From assembly GCA_945874355.1 (NCBI GenBank), contig CAMCGB010000003.1, positions 124,001 through 188,000 on the forward strand: 64,000 nucleotides of DNA, written 5' to 3'. Of the stretch, positions 42,307 through 50,450 are shown piece by piece; position 1 is the stretch's first letter; every line of letters begins with the position of its first letter. A program made the translations under genes and the position numbers. The DNA comes from an uncultured Bacteroides sp. Lineage in GTDB: Bacteria; Bacteroidota; Bacteroidia; Bacteroidales; UBA932. The notes under the pieces were generated by a model. That model had not been told where the DNA came from, ran no database searches, and saw only the letters and a list, made by a program, of their open reading frames with translations.

Positions 42307-43206
42307 ATGGAACACGCTTCAATTGAGAGGGTTCTGCGTCTGATGCGCCTGATGGGAGGAAACATCAATTTCACCATAGAGGAGCTTGCGACAAAGCTGC
42401 AGACATCGGAAAGGACCATATACAGATATATCGACACCTTGAAGGAAGCCGGCTTCGTCGTGCAGAAGCTGCACGGAACGTATTACCGTATAATGAAGAT
42501 GCCAAGTACCTTAAAGGACCTGGAACGGCTCATTTATTTCTCCGAGGAAGAGGCCCGTGTGCTCACCGCACTGATAAACGGTCTGCACGAAAGCAATGTC
42601 CTCAAGGGGAACCTGTTCAGGAAACTGTCCGGGATCTATGACATGACGGATGTGGAGATGTACCACGATAACAGGAAGGCGGCAATGAATGTCAAGCTGC
42701 TGGGAGAGGCCATCTCGAACAGGAAACAGGTCATTCTCAAGAACTACGAGTCAGCCCATTCCGGCACGGTCAGGGACCGGATGGTCGAGCCCTTCGACTT
42801 TACCGGTGAGTATGTCTCAGTCTGGGCATATGACCTGGAAGCAGAAGAGAACAGGCTGTTCAAGGTGACGCGGATAGATGACGTGCTTGATCTGGATTCC
42901 GGATGGCAGTATGAGGGACTCCACCGGAAAGGATACCTGGATGTGTTCCGGATGCAGAGTTTCGAGCAGATTCCCGTCAGGATAAGTATGACGCTGCGCG
43001 CCAAGAATCTGCTCCTGGAGGAGTTCCCGATGGCAATGGAGGACCTGCACGAAGAAGATGGCAATTGGATACTCGACACGAAGGTCAGCCGGCTGGAGGG
43101 TGTCGGAAGATTCGTAATAGGTCTTGCGGCTGATGTAAAGATCATCGACTCCCCTGCCCTTGAAGAATATGTACGCAATTATGTAAACAACTACTTGATT
43201 AACTGA
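42307..43206 (+). CDS. WYL-domain transcriptional regulator
   Basis: A protein of 299 residues. The N-terminal winged helix (ASIERVLRLMRLMGGNINFTIEELA, SERTIYRYIDTLKEAGFVV) is followed by a WYL domain (KNYESAHSGTVRDRMVEPFDF, EYVSVWAYDLEAEENRLFKVTRI) and a C-terminal WCX-like extension. WYL regulators bind nucleic-acid ligands and in several cases control phage-defence islands, such as the BREX and CBASS regulators. It is divergent from the helicase-mod-res operon, and a perfect inverted repeat overlaps its own promoter. Control of the defence operon is therefore likely. Control of element genes is the alternative. Confidence 0.88.
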   Translation: MEHASIERVLRLMRLMGGNINFTIEELATKLQTSERTIYRYIDTLKEAGFVVQKLHGTYYRIMKMPSTLKDLERLIYFSEEEARVLTALINGLHESNVLKGNLFRKLSGIYDMTDVEMYHDNRKAAMNVKLLGEAISNRKQVILKNYESAHSGTVRDRMVEPFDFTGEYVSVWAYDLEAEENRLFKVTRIDDVLDLDSGWQYEGLHRKGYLDVFRMQSFEQIPVRISMTLRAKNLLLEEFPMAMEDLHEEDGNWILDTKVSRLEGVGRFVIGLAADVKIIDSPALEEYVRNYVNNYLIN

Positions 43207-43212
43207 TATAAT

Positions 43213-43464
43213 ATGAATTCTGACGAACTGATACTGGCAAACGAAAGATGTGCTGCCGGACTTATTGAAGTTATCTACAACTCCTCGGAAAGTGTTGAAG
43301 AGCTTAGGAAGAGGTATTCGGAACTCGGCGAATGCGAGAAACTGGTGATTGCCAACTATGTCGCTGACCAGTTGGGAAGGGAGAATGCTGACGTCGACCT
43401 TCTTGAAACCGGCCTTCAGAATGCCATCGACCTGTGGCAGATGAAAAAGGACAATATCCTGTAA
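43213..43464 (+). CDS. Small unknown protein after the WYL gene
   Basis: An acidic helical protein of 83 residues (MNSDELILANERCAAGLIEVIYN, then YSELGECEKLVIANYVADQLG). It starts six bases after the WYL gene and is probably co-transcribed with it. I do not recognise a domain. Confidence 0.65.
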   Translation: MNSDELILANERCAAGLIEVIYNSSESVEELRKRYSELGECEKLVIANYVADQLGRENADVDLLETGLQNAIDLWQMKKDNIL

Positions 43465-43538
43465 GTTTGCTCTCCACTGACACTATGTGTCAAATATCCG
43501 CTATACCTTTGGCCTCCAGTAGAACAATACACTTTAAC

Positions 43539-43802
43539 ATGGCCAAGGTGACGGATACGCTTTATGACAGTTTCGTGTCCTTCCTGAAAGAGCTGGGATG
43601 CGAACGTCAATTCAGGAACAATTTCTATTCCTACAACCGGTGTACGGCATTCTGCCGTGACATCTGGGACATTATGTGCGGGGACGAATACTTCATCAAC
43701 AGGGCATTCTGTTGGGAGGAGACCGAGCAGGGAAAGGAATATTGGAAAAGTATTTCGGAAAGTTGGGAGAAAAGATGCGGTACGCCCATTCAAAGAGTAT
43801 AG
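43539..43802 (+). CDS. Small cysteine-rich unknown protein
   Basis: A protein of 87 residues starting MAKVTDTLYDSFVSFLKELG at the ATG at 43539, with several Cys and Trp residues (CTAFCRDIWDIMCG, RAFCWEETEQGKEYWKS). The in-frame extension upstream to 43434 overlaps the previous gene and is unlikely. I do not recognise a family. It may be the last gene of the WYL unit. Confidence 0.6.
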   Translation: MAKVTDTLYDSFVSFLKELGCERQFRNNFYSYNRCTAFCRDIWDIMCGDEYFINRAFCWEETEQGKEYWKSISESWEKRCGTPIQRV

Positions 43803-44093
43803 GCGGTCTACGTATGTCATCCGTATCCCACCTATACAAGACATTACCATCAGCAGTAAGTCCGTCCGCGGGCGAGATGCCATTGCACGAAAAAAGCGGG
43901 GGCTCCTCTCAACTGCAACGAAGGCTCTACCAAAGCCCGGATACAAAATGAGCATTGCCCACGCTAATGCGTAGGCGTTGTGCCCATTGCTTTCCCGTAT
44001 CCATTGAAAAGTTGGTAGATTTTCGTTGCCGGTAAACAATAGCAAAACGCTGTTATATGTCAGTGTCAGTAGATATCATACTACTTGCTTCCA
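43803..44093 (-). ncRNA. Non-coding stretch with a minus-strand promoter, possible regulatory RNA
   Basis: No convincing gene covers this stretch. A minus-strand -7 box at 44094-44101 would start a transcript running left. That transcript contains the hairpin GCCCACGC-TAAT-GCGTAGGC (43957-43976, one mismatch) and further short stems. A long minus-strand frame runs through it, but it also crosses two plus-strand genes and is unlikely to be translated. The mobile-element context makes an RteR-like regulatory RNA conceivable; this is inference. Confidence 0.35.
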
Positions 44094-44101
44094 CAAAGGT
44101 A
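44094..44101 (-). promoter_or_regulatory. -7 promoter box of the possible RNA
   Basis: TACCTTTG on the minus strand matches TAnnTTTG, and a TTG lies about 23 bases upstream in the -33 region. It reads into the non-coding stretch 43803-44093. Confidence 0.5.
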
Positions 44102-44119
44102 GACATTTTTTTCGAATAT

Positions 44120-44257
44120 GGCCGCAATTACGGCCACAATACGCACCGGGGTTGATGTCAGCCCCCGGTGCAGGATTCCCGTATAGGGAAGGCTCATTCC
44201 GGCTTTATGCCGATGTAACCGTACGCAATGTGAATTGCGTTGATTCAGATTCTGAAT
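44120..44257 (+). repeat. Array of six consecutive hairpins
   Basis: Six inverted repeats follow each other: GGCCG/CGGCC (44120-44135), GCACCGGGG/CCCCGGTGC (44143-44171), TTCCC/GGGAA (44176-44190), CGGC/GCCG (44200-44212), ACGCAAT/ATTGCGT (44223-44240) and ATTCAGA/TCTGAAT (44243-44257). They lie in the 5' leader of the gene at 44316. The array could be a structured RNA, a single-strand origin, or a site processed as single-stranded DNA. Confidence 0.7.
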
Positions 44258-44315
44258 ACTTCATACTGTCGCGGCAGGACCAGTTCAGTTTCAATCACTC
44301 ATAAGCAATTAGCGT

Positions 44316-44609
44316 ATGAAAAAGACAATAACATCAGCAGAAGAACTTGTCCTCGAAAACAATACAACTGAGGCGAAGTTCGCGAACCTTCTTACAGACC
44401 TCAGCAACATCAGAACTTCCGGCAAGAAGATCATTGCCCAATCCTGTCCGGATGTCCTGCGCGGCGAAGCCGACGACTTCGTCTACGGCATCAACAGCGC
44501 CGCAGCAGCCGTGGCACACATTGCAGCACCGGGAGATTTTGAACGGAGCAACAGAATCCTGAAGTCTGCAGGTCTGGAGGACCTCGCTGAAGATCCAATC
44601 GAGGACTAG
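44316..44609 (+). CDS. Small unknown protein with helical, alanine-rich C-terminus
   Basis: A protein of 97 residues (MKKTITSAEELVLENNTTEAKFANLLTDL in short: helical, charged), with GINSAAAAVAHIAAPGDFER and an acidic end. I do not recognise a family. It has its own terminator and a hairpin-rich leader, so it appears to be an independent unit of the element. Confidence 0.65.
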   Translation: MKKTITSAEELVLENNTTEAKFANLLTDLSNIRTSGKKIIAQSCPDVLRGEADDFVYGINSAAAAVAHIAAPGDFERSNRILKSAGLEDLAEDPIED

Positions 44610-44624
44610 TTCAATATGCATGCT

Positions 44625-44650
44625 GGAGGCGGACTTTCCGCCTCCTTTTC
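44625..44650 (+). terminator. Intrinsic terminator after the 97-residue gene
   Basis: GGAGGCGGA pairs perfectly with TCCGCCTCC over a three-base loop and is followed by TTTTC. Confidence 0.9.
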
Positions 44651-44666
44651 TTGATATTCCATCAGT

Positions 44667-44685
44667 TTTTCGTTAAATTTGCATT
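44667..44685 (+). promoter_or_regulatory. Promoter core nearly identical to that of the rep gene
   Basis: TTTTCGTTAAATTTGCATT differs by one base from 56294-56312 before rep. It contains the -7 box TAAATTTG (44674-44681). The first ATG follows at 44694, so the leader would be only a few bases. Confidence 0.6.
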
Positions 44686-44693
44686 GGTAAACC

Positions 44694-44900
44694 ATGCGTG
44701 CCCGACCCAGTTCCAGAGGTGGCACATCAGGTATGGACCCGTCTTGCGGCATTCTGTCCGCCAAGGCGAAGATGACATTTGGAACCGGCAGCACGGGGTC
44801 TAGGCCGTGCGTCTGGTGTTCATCCGTCCCCAGTGAATTATACATACCGTCCTTTGCCAGGTGGCAGGACTTTGTCAAACCCAAATCTGTTTTGCCATGA
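44694..44900 (+). CDS. Possible 68-residue peptide upstream of a small membrane peptide
   Basis: A frame of 68 codons starts about 12 bases after a good promoter box, with no Shine-Dalgarno sequence. The product (MRARPSSRGGTSGMDPSCGI at the start) has no known domain. Its stop overlaps the start of the next small frame as ATGA, which suggests translational coupling. The coding status is uncertain; a leader RNA is the alternative. Confidence 0.35.
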   Translation: MRARPSSRGGTSGMDPSCGILSAKAKMTFGTGSTGSRPCVWCSSVPSELYIPSFARWQDFVKPKSVLP

Positions 44901-44986
44901 TCAGGTTCATAAAGGGATTCTTCAAGATTCTCTGGAAAATGACTGTAGGACTTCTTGTCTACGTGATTTACGCCGTCACCGAGTAG
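44897..44986 (+). CDS. Possible 29-residue membrane peptide, toxin-like
   Basis: A peptide of 29 residues with a basic start (MIRFIKGFFKILWK) and a membrane helix (MTVGLLVYVIYAV). It is coupled to the preceding frame by ATGA. Size, charge and arrangement resemble membrane toxins of type I toxin-antitoxin systems, whose translation often depends on an overlapping upstream frame. Evidence is only from form and position. Confidence 0.35.
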   Translation: MIRFIKGFFKILWKMTVGLLVYVIYAVTE

Positions 44987-45000
44987 TCCGGCCAAAGTAA

Positions 45001-45040
45001 TACAAAACAAGACAGGTCTCCCCTATCAGGAAGACCCGTC
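45001..45040 (-). terminator. Intrinsic terminator of the H1-like/fimbrial operon
   Basis: On the minus strand GACGGGTCTTCC pairs with GGGGAGACCTGTC, with one mismatch and a short loop, and is followed by TTGTTTTG. It lies 22 bases after the H1-like gene. Confidence 0.8.
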
Positions 45041-45062
45041 CTTTCGTGTTCATACCTGAGGA

Positions 45063-45218
45063 TTACTTCACGCTTTCCTTGCGGTATGCCTTGCCGAGTT
45101 TCTCAAGAACAAGAGTGGCCTTGCGCACTCTTGCACGTGCCGCCTTGTTGTCGACCTTGTCGATGTCGGCTGAAATCGCGGCCACCTGGGCCTTGATCTG
45201 GTTGATGAGTTCTGTCAT
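45063..45218 (-). CDS. Small histone H1-like (Hc1-type) protein
   Basis: A basic protein of 51 residues beginning MTELINQIKAQVAAISADID and containing the pattern NKAARARVRKATLVLEKLGKAYRK. This resembles the short H1-like proteins of Bacteroidetes, but the lysine-rich tail is missing. It may bind DNA as a small nucleoid protein of the element. It lies 29 bases after the large fimbrial-type gene and before the terminator, so it is the last gene of that operon. Confidence 0.7.
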   Translation of the reverse strand: MTELINQIKAQVAAISADIDKVDNKAARARVRKATLVLEKLGKAYRKESVK

Positions 45219-45247
45219 GATTGTAATATGTTTGATTTATGGGTTGT

Positions 45248-48200
45248 TTACAGATTGAAACGGTTCCAGCTGTAGAGATTGAGGAATTCGAACCCGACTA
45301 CGTATGTTGCAGTGGCGGATGTGTAGTCGGAGTACTTTGTTGCCTGCGAGCTGACCGAATTGTCCTTGCCGCGGCTTGAGCCGTCAGGATTGGTCATCGA
45401 GGAGGTATCGGCATAGGTTCCCTTCGCCGTATGGGAGTAGAATGTGTAGTAGGATGCAGTCACCTTTCCGCTGTACTGCTGTATCTCTGTCTTTATCGGG
45501 ACCCAGACCGAGTTGGCATTCTCGACGAAGATCGAGATGTAGTATGTCACGGATTCCGGCATCGCGAGTTGCGAGAAACGATTGCTCTTGAGGTTGATGG
45601 CGTTGGTGCAGTTCTCATGCCAGTAGGTCTTGTTGATGGCTGCGAACTTGCTCTCCACGGTGGACGCCCCGGGAAGGTCCACGCTCGCCGACTGCCCGCT
45701 CAAAGTGTACGAGTACTTGTAGGAGGTATTGTCCACCTCCGGTTCATACACGGTATACACTGTTGTTGTGGGACTGCCTGCTGTGTTGTAGTCCCAGCTG
45801 CAGGAGGACTTCCAGCCCATACCGACGACACACTTGAATGTGCAACCGAATGTGTTGCCGCTCATCTCGAGAAGCGGACGCTTTGTGGATGTGTTCCATC
45901 CGACCTTGAAGGTGACGGGGTCCGCGATGATGATGTTGTGCAGGTTGCGTCCTCCGTATCCGTCGTATGAAGCCACCTGGCTGTCCTTGTTGGCACTGAC
46001 GGCTTCCGCCATCCGGGGACCGGTGTACCATCCTGCCCCGTTGTAGTAGTAGCCGTCCTGAGCCCATATATAGCTGTACGAAGCATCCGACCCGGGAGTA
46101 CCGTCGGATGAGACATACCCGCCGTTCAGGTCGCAGCAGTCATACCGGACAGCCCTGTCTCCCAAGGTACATATCCCCACATCTGCCCTGATGTAGCGGT
46201 TCGGGATGGAGAGGTCCTCGCTCATTGCACATATGCCCTTGTCGGTATCCATCACATAGATTCTGCATTCCTGGCCGTCGACTGTGGCAGGGGTGCCTGA
46301 TGTGTTCCTCAGGGTCATTGAACAGCCGTCGCAGAAGTACGGTTGCTCGATCGACGTCCTCGAGCCGGGGACATAGCTGAATGCCGAATTCCCTCCCTTC
46401 TGGAAGAGCAGTGGCGTTGCATTGGAGAGGACCGGACTGATGATCGTTGAACGTAGCTTGCCGACAAGATAGACGTCGCACAGGAAATCTATGTACGACG
46501 GGTTATAAGCGGCGATGTATGTTTCACCTCCAAGGTTCCAGCCCTTCGATGACGGGAAGGTGTCAGCACTGCCGAGATAGAATTTCGGGGTTACGATGTC
46601 GTAGTCGGCATAGCAGGACACGGATTCGGCCTTTGCCGATGACAGTGTCACCTCGAACGGCGTATTGAACCCGCTGTGGTATCCGTCGAGGTGGTATCCC
46701 AGGGAAAGGGCCGAATTGATTGAGGCTGCGGAACCTGTGTTGCTCATCTTGAGTGTAAGGACAGCAGAAGGTCCGTCGTCCATTGTACCGCCCCAGGCGA
46801 CATTTCCAGAGAAACAGCTGCCTGCTATCCTGTCGGAAATGGAGCCGGCCGTGCCTGTCATCTGTTCTGTCGGAGTTACCCTTGTGCCGATCGGAGAGAA
46901 CAGCGACAGGTCAAACCCGTACTGTCCCCAGTCCTCCATAACGTTGAGATTATACCCGTCACGGTCGGTAAGGTATACGTACAGCTTGTCACCATTTCCG
47001 TTAACCACAGGATAGGGATAGCACTGGGGATCGGCTATCACTTCGCCGGGACGGGCCCTGCCACCGTCACCGATGACCATCAGAGGATAGTGTCCCACAA
47101 GGGAGCCGTCCTCTAGGGTGAAGTCCGTGACGAGGTTGCCGTCGGCATCGACCAGACAGAGGGTGTTGGACTCCTGGGTGGCATCGATGCACTTGATGGT
47201 GCAGAAGTAGTCCCCGGACGAATATGTGATCTCACCGGTCTCGAAGTCCGGGCTCGCATTTCCGTCTGCGCCGAACACTGCGAGGGAATGTCCCGGAAGG
47301 CCCTCCCCTATGAAGTCCTCGAGATAGCCGTTTATGCCCAGGCACAACAGGGAGCTCTCGCCGACATAGATGTTGTCCAAGCCGTGGAGTCCCAGTTCCA
47401 CATAGGCCGAGCAGAGCGAACCGTTGTAGTCCACGTCTGGGTCAATCTTCCACGAGACGTTGTCGAGGTTCTTCGTAAGGCACAGGGCCACGCCCATATC
47501 CACGTTGCGTATGATGTCGAAGTTCGAGCAGTTGTCCTGCCCGAGGTATATCCTGTATGTGATGGTGCCGGAGAGCGCGAACCCGCTCTGGAACTCGCAG
47601 TCCACCTCGATATAGGTGCAAAGGTCAGCCACGGAGATATTTGACGGGGTCTTCTTCCACGGGTCGCTGTTCCCCGGAAGAAGGGTCCCCTGGCAGTTCT
47701 CCAAGGCATAGAAATACACCTCTCCTCCCGCATTGAGTGTCTGCAGGTCGGAAGACGAGGCATAGTCGCCGTCGGTGATCTCCGATGTGGAAGTGACCTT
47801 GCTTCCGCCGTGGCCGTTCATCCGGAAAGGAGTGACGGCAGCAGCACCGTTGCAGAGCCTTACGGCAGTGACCCTGAGTCCCGCAAGGGCGTCGGTGTCG
47901 ATGCGGAAACGTATCTTGCTGACCAGCCTCACGAGAGCTACAGGCAGTTGTACCAGAGAGCCGGACGGTGTGTAATCCTCCCGGCTCCAGACCATCGGAA
48001 CACCGTGGCTGTTGAGAGTGCCGACATAGCCCGAAGCATCCATCTCCATCCTGTAGGAGAGAATGTCGGACTCCTTGTCCGGAGGGTCCATCCTGCCTAC
48101 GTTGGCAACTGCGTAGACGTTATACGGGACATCCTTCGCGAGGAGGAAGGTCGCCACGGAAGGCGTGGTGATGTACTCCGAGGCGGCAAGGAGGCCGTCC

Positions 48201-48412
48201 CTGTAGAAGAAGATGTTGATGTCCTTCACATCACTCTCGCCGGAAGTCACAGAACTCCTTGTATCCACGTTATCCATACCCTGTATAGAAGGAACAACCT
48301 GAACCTTCACCGTCTCCTCGCCCTCCCTGACACCGGGAAGGTCAACCTCGTGCAGTGTGCACGAGCTTATGGCTGCAAGAGCGGCAGCCATCAGTGTGAT
48401 CTGTCTTTTCAT
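45248..48412 (-). CDS. Large DUF4906-type surface lipoprotein of the fimbrial locus
   Basis: A lipoprotein of 1054 residues. The ATG at 48412 gives MKRQITLMAAALAAISSC; an in-frame stretch further upstream overlaps the next gene and is not used. The N-terminal third resembles a fimbrillin-type domain (VKVQVVPSIQGMDNVDTRSS, VKDINIFFYRDGLLAASEY). The middle holds immunoglobulin-like segments (VYVTD-type YVYLTDRDGYNLNV). The C-terminal third is aromatic- and Ser/Thr-rich. Such large proteins (DUF4906) occur with Mfa/Fim fimbriae and probably form the tip adhesin. Ligand unknown. Confidence 0.8.
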   Translation of the reverse strand: MKRQITLMAAALAAISSCTLHEVDLPGVREGEETVKVQVVPSIQGMDNVDTRSSVTSGESDVKDINIFFYRDGLLAASEYITTPSVATFLLAKDVPYNVYAVANVGRMDPPDKESDILSYRMEMDASGYVGTLNSHGVPMVWSREDYTPSGSLVQLPVALVRLVSKIRFRIDTDALAGLRVTAVRLCNGAAAVTPFRMNGHGGSKVTSTSEITDGDYASSSDLQTLNAGGEVYFYALENCQGTLLPGNSDPWKKTPSNISVADLCTYIEVDCEFQSGFALSGTITYRIYLGQDNCSNFDIIRNVDMGVALCLTKNLDNVSWKIDPDVDYNGSLCSAYVELGLHGLDNIYVGESSLLCLGINGYLEDFIGEGLPGHSLAVFGADGNASPDFETGEITYSSGDYFCTIKCIDATQESNTLCLVDADGNLVTDFTLEDGSLVGHYPLMVIGDGGRARPGEVIADPQCYPYPVVNGNGDKLYVYLTDRDGYNLNVMEDWGQYGFDLSLFSPIGTRVTPTEQMTGTAGSISDRIAGSCFSGNVAWGGTMDDGPSAVLTLKMSNTGSAASINSALSLGYHLDGYHSGFNTPFEVTLSSAKAESVSCYADYDIVTPKFYLGSADTFPSSKGWNLGGETYIAAYNPSYIDFLCDVYLVGKLRSTIISPVLSNATPLLFQKGGNSAFSYVPGSRTSIEQPYFCDGCSMTLRNTSGTPATVDGQECRIYVMDTDKGICAMSEDLSIPNRYIRADVGICTLGDRAVRYDCCDLNGGYVSSDGTPGSDASYSYIWAQDGYYYNGAGWYTGPRMAEAVSANKDSQVASYDGYGGRNLHNIIIADPVTFKVGWNTSTKRPLLEMSGNTFGCTFKCVVGMGWKSSCSWDYNTAGSPTTTVYTVYEPEVDNTSYKYSYTLSGQSASVDLPGASTVESKFAAINKTYWHENCTNAINLKSNRFSQLAMPESVTYYISIFVENANSVWVPIKTEIQQYSGKVTASYYTFYSHTAKGTYADTSSMTNPDGSSRGKDNSVSSQATKYSDYTSATATYVVGFEFLNLYSWNRFNL

Positions 48413-48440
48413 CGCTGTAATCTTGTTTGTTGATATTCTG

Positions 48441-49214
48441 TCAGAGCAGCTCGTCATAGACGAGTCCTTCCTCCCACGGGATGACGGAGACGCTGACCTC
48501 GCCCGTGGCGTAGTCCACGCCGAGGAATATGTCGTCGAGGTCTTCGGCGCTCCAGTCATAGCCTGTGGACCTTATCATCCATCCGAGCTCGTAGGGGACG
48601 GTGTGTCCGTCGCGGCCGGTTATGTCCATCACAAGGGAGTCATCCCCCTGCCGCATCAGGCGGAAGTACCACACCCCGTCATCGGTCCTCCCGGGAGAAT
48701 GGAGGAACGTGCCTCCGACAGGCTCAAGAGTATCCAGATCCAGTCCTGCCCATCTTCCCCTGACGGTGACTCCGAAACTGTCATCGGCATTTTCTATCCT
48801 CACCGCCACGGCGGCGTACTGCTTGTGAAGGGACACCCTGTCGGTGACCGTCTCCCCGTAGGCAGAAACATCGGCGCGGTAGGCATAGAGCCTCGGGGCC
48901 TGCTCCCCTTCCCTGACCAGGACGGACATTCCGGAAATCGAAGACTCTCCCGGGTCGGAGTGCGCGCAGTAATGCACCATACCCCTCGGGACCTCCTCCT
49001 CGTGCGTGAGGGGGAATTCCTCCTCAGGCACATGGACCCCGAAGACGGACTCCCTGTCCGTCCAGCCCTTCAGGCATACCTGGTCGGTGTACCTCGAACA
49101 GGACGACAGGTCTATCTGCATCCAGCAGGGACAGCCGTCCCTGTCCTCCTTGACCGAGCAGGAGGAAGGGATAAGCAGCATCAGGGCTGCGGTGAATGGA
49201 AGTATTCTTTTCAT
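48441..49214 (-). CDS. FimB/Mfa2-family fimbrial anchor lipoprotein
   Basis: A lipoprotein of 257 residues. The ATG at 49214 gives MKRILPFTAALMLLIPSSC. The family opening follows directly: KEDRDGCPCWMQIDLSSCS, a pattern (DRxxCPxxL) typical of the FimB/Mfa2 anchor subunits. These end fimbrial growth and fix the fibre to the outer membrane. It lies between the major subunit and the large DUF4906 gene. Confidence 0.85.
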   Translation of the reverse strand: MKRILPFTAALMLLIPSSCSVKEDRDGCPCWMQIDLSSCSRYTDQVCLKGWTDRESVFGVHVPEEEFPLTHEEEVPRGMVHYCAHSDPGESSISGMSVLVREGEQAPRLYAYRADVSAYGETVTDRVSLHKQYAAVAVRIENADDSFGVTVRGRWAGLDLDTLEPVGGTFLHSPGRTDDGVWYFRLMRQGDDSLVMDITGRDGHTVPYELGWMIRSTGYDWSAEDLDDIFLGVDYATGEVSVSVIPWEEGLVYDELL

Positions 49215-49371
49215 TTCTGTTCCGTTTTGATGGTGCCCGTGAGGGGTGTCGCTCCCCGGTTTCTGCAGTGCCCGTCGGCACACTGCTTCCGCCCCGTCCT
49301 CCGGTCCGGGCATTGGGGCCCCAGCATCTCACGACGCCGGGACCGGATTTAATCATTATCGTTTATGAAAA

Positions 49372-50436
49372 TCAGATTGTCTCGTCATATACTTCTCCTG
49401 CAATCCAGTCACTGACGGTGATGGTTGCCGAGAGCGAGCCTTTCTCCACTGGCTTGTTCGGGTCCTCGGAGCCGAGGCCGGTGATGGTCAGGCCAACGGT
49501 GTAGGCCTTGTTGCGCTCAAGGGTGGCATTGTCCAAAACGACCGGATAGTAGTAGGTCTTGCCGGAGATAGTTGTTACTACGGTAAGCACTGTCCTCTGT
49601 GCCGAGAAGGTCGACTGGAAGCCGCTCGGAGCAACCGTACTGCTGTTCGGGAAGGAGTAGAAGAGGTAAGGGGTCGACGGGCTGTGGGTGGCTCCGTTGG
49701 CTACGCTCTGTCCCACTCCCTTGTAGGTGAGAGCTTCACAGGATGCCTTGTAGGTGCTGCCGTTGATGATGTGGGTGGTATTCCTTGTGGTCTCGTCCGC
49801 ACGGCCGTTCTTGTTGTACCAGGTCGATGCTGCAGCATTGCCGGCAAGGTTCTGGTTGCCTACCACATTGGAGAGGAACACCCTGTCGACGGTGATGGCT
49901 CCGTATGACTGCGGGAGCTTGTTCACTATGCTGGACAAGGCCACTCGGCTGACAAGCCTTGACACCGTGATGGCGCAGTTGGTCGTTCCTCCGCTGGTGA
50001 CCGTAATGGTATTGCTGCCGGCCATCACGAAGCCTGTCGAGGCTGTGGTGCTGTTGGCAGAGAGGTCGACAGCAGACGCCTGAAGGGCGGACAGAGTGCC
50101 GATGGTCGAGAGGTCAGGACCGTTGACGACCGCCCACACTGTCTTTGCTCCGGCAGTGGTCGAGATGGTTCCGGAGGTCGCGGTGCCGAGGTTCTGGTAG
50201 AAGTTGATTGCACCGTCGCTTCCGAAGACGAATACCTGGACCTTGTTCACCTGTTTCTCGTAGGTCTGGGACGTGGTGTAGGCTGTGACAGCCCTGGTGG
50301 CTGCCGGCTCATCCCCGGCTACGGTGAAGACGATGCTTCCCTTTTCCTGTGTGACGATGGCGGAGCCTACCGGCTCCTTGCTGCAGGCCGCGAGTGCTGC
50401 ACAGGCGGCCGCCATTGCAATGATTGTCTTTTTCAT
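49372..50436 (-). CDS. FimA/Mfa1-type major fimbrial subunit lipoprotein
   Basis: A protein of 354 residues with a lipoprotein signal (MKKTIIAMAAACAALAACSK). A short propeptide ends near EPAATRA, where fimbrillins are cut after arginine before strand-exchange polymerisation. The mature part is Ser/Thr-rich beta structure (KVQVFVFGSDGAINFYQNL, TVWAVVNGP, NCAITVSRLVSRVAL) and ends in ATITVSDWIAGEVYDETI-like strand motifs. Length and features fit the Bacteroidales type V pilus subunit. It heads the FimA-FimB-tip series. Confidence 0.86.
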   Translation of the reverse strand: MKKTIIAMAAACAALAACSKEPVGSAIVTQEKGSIVFTVAGDEPAATRAVTAYTTSQTYEKQVNKVQVFVFGSDGAINFYQNLGTATSGTISTTAGAKTVWAVVNGPDLSTIGTLSALQASAVDLSANSTTASTGFVMAGSNTITVTSGGTTNCAITVSRLVSRVALSSIVNKLPQSYGAITVDRVFLSNVVGNQNLAGNAAASTWYNKNGRADETTRNTTHIINGSTYKASCEALTYKGVGQSVANGATHSPSTPYLFYSFPNSSTVAPSGFQSTFSAQRTVLTVVTTISGKTYYYPVVLDNATLERNKAYTVGLTITGLGSEDPNKPVEKGSLSATITVSDWIAGEVYDETI

Positions 50437-50450
50437 CTTTAAGCTAATGT

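Noticed and set aside
43416..44045. A minus-strand frame of 209 codons
   Set aside because: It runs across the plus-strand genes at 43213 and 43539, has no ribosome-binding site and no domain. The part beyond 43803 is better explained by a non-coding RNA or leader.
44606..45010. A minus-strand frame of 134 codons
   Set aside because: It covers two terminators and opposes a good promoter; it has no domain and no promoter of its own.
48413..48559. N-terminal extension of the DUF4906 lipoprotein
   Set aside because: It would hide the lipoprotein signal and overlaps the end of the FimB-like gene.
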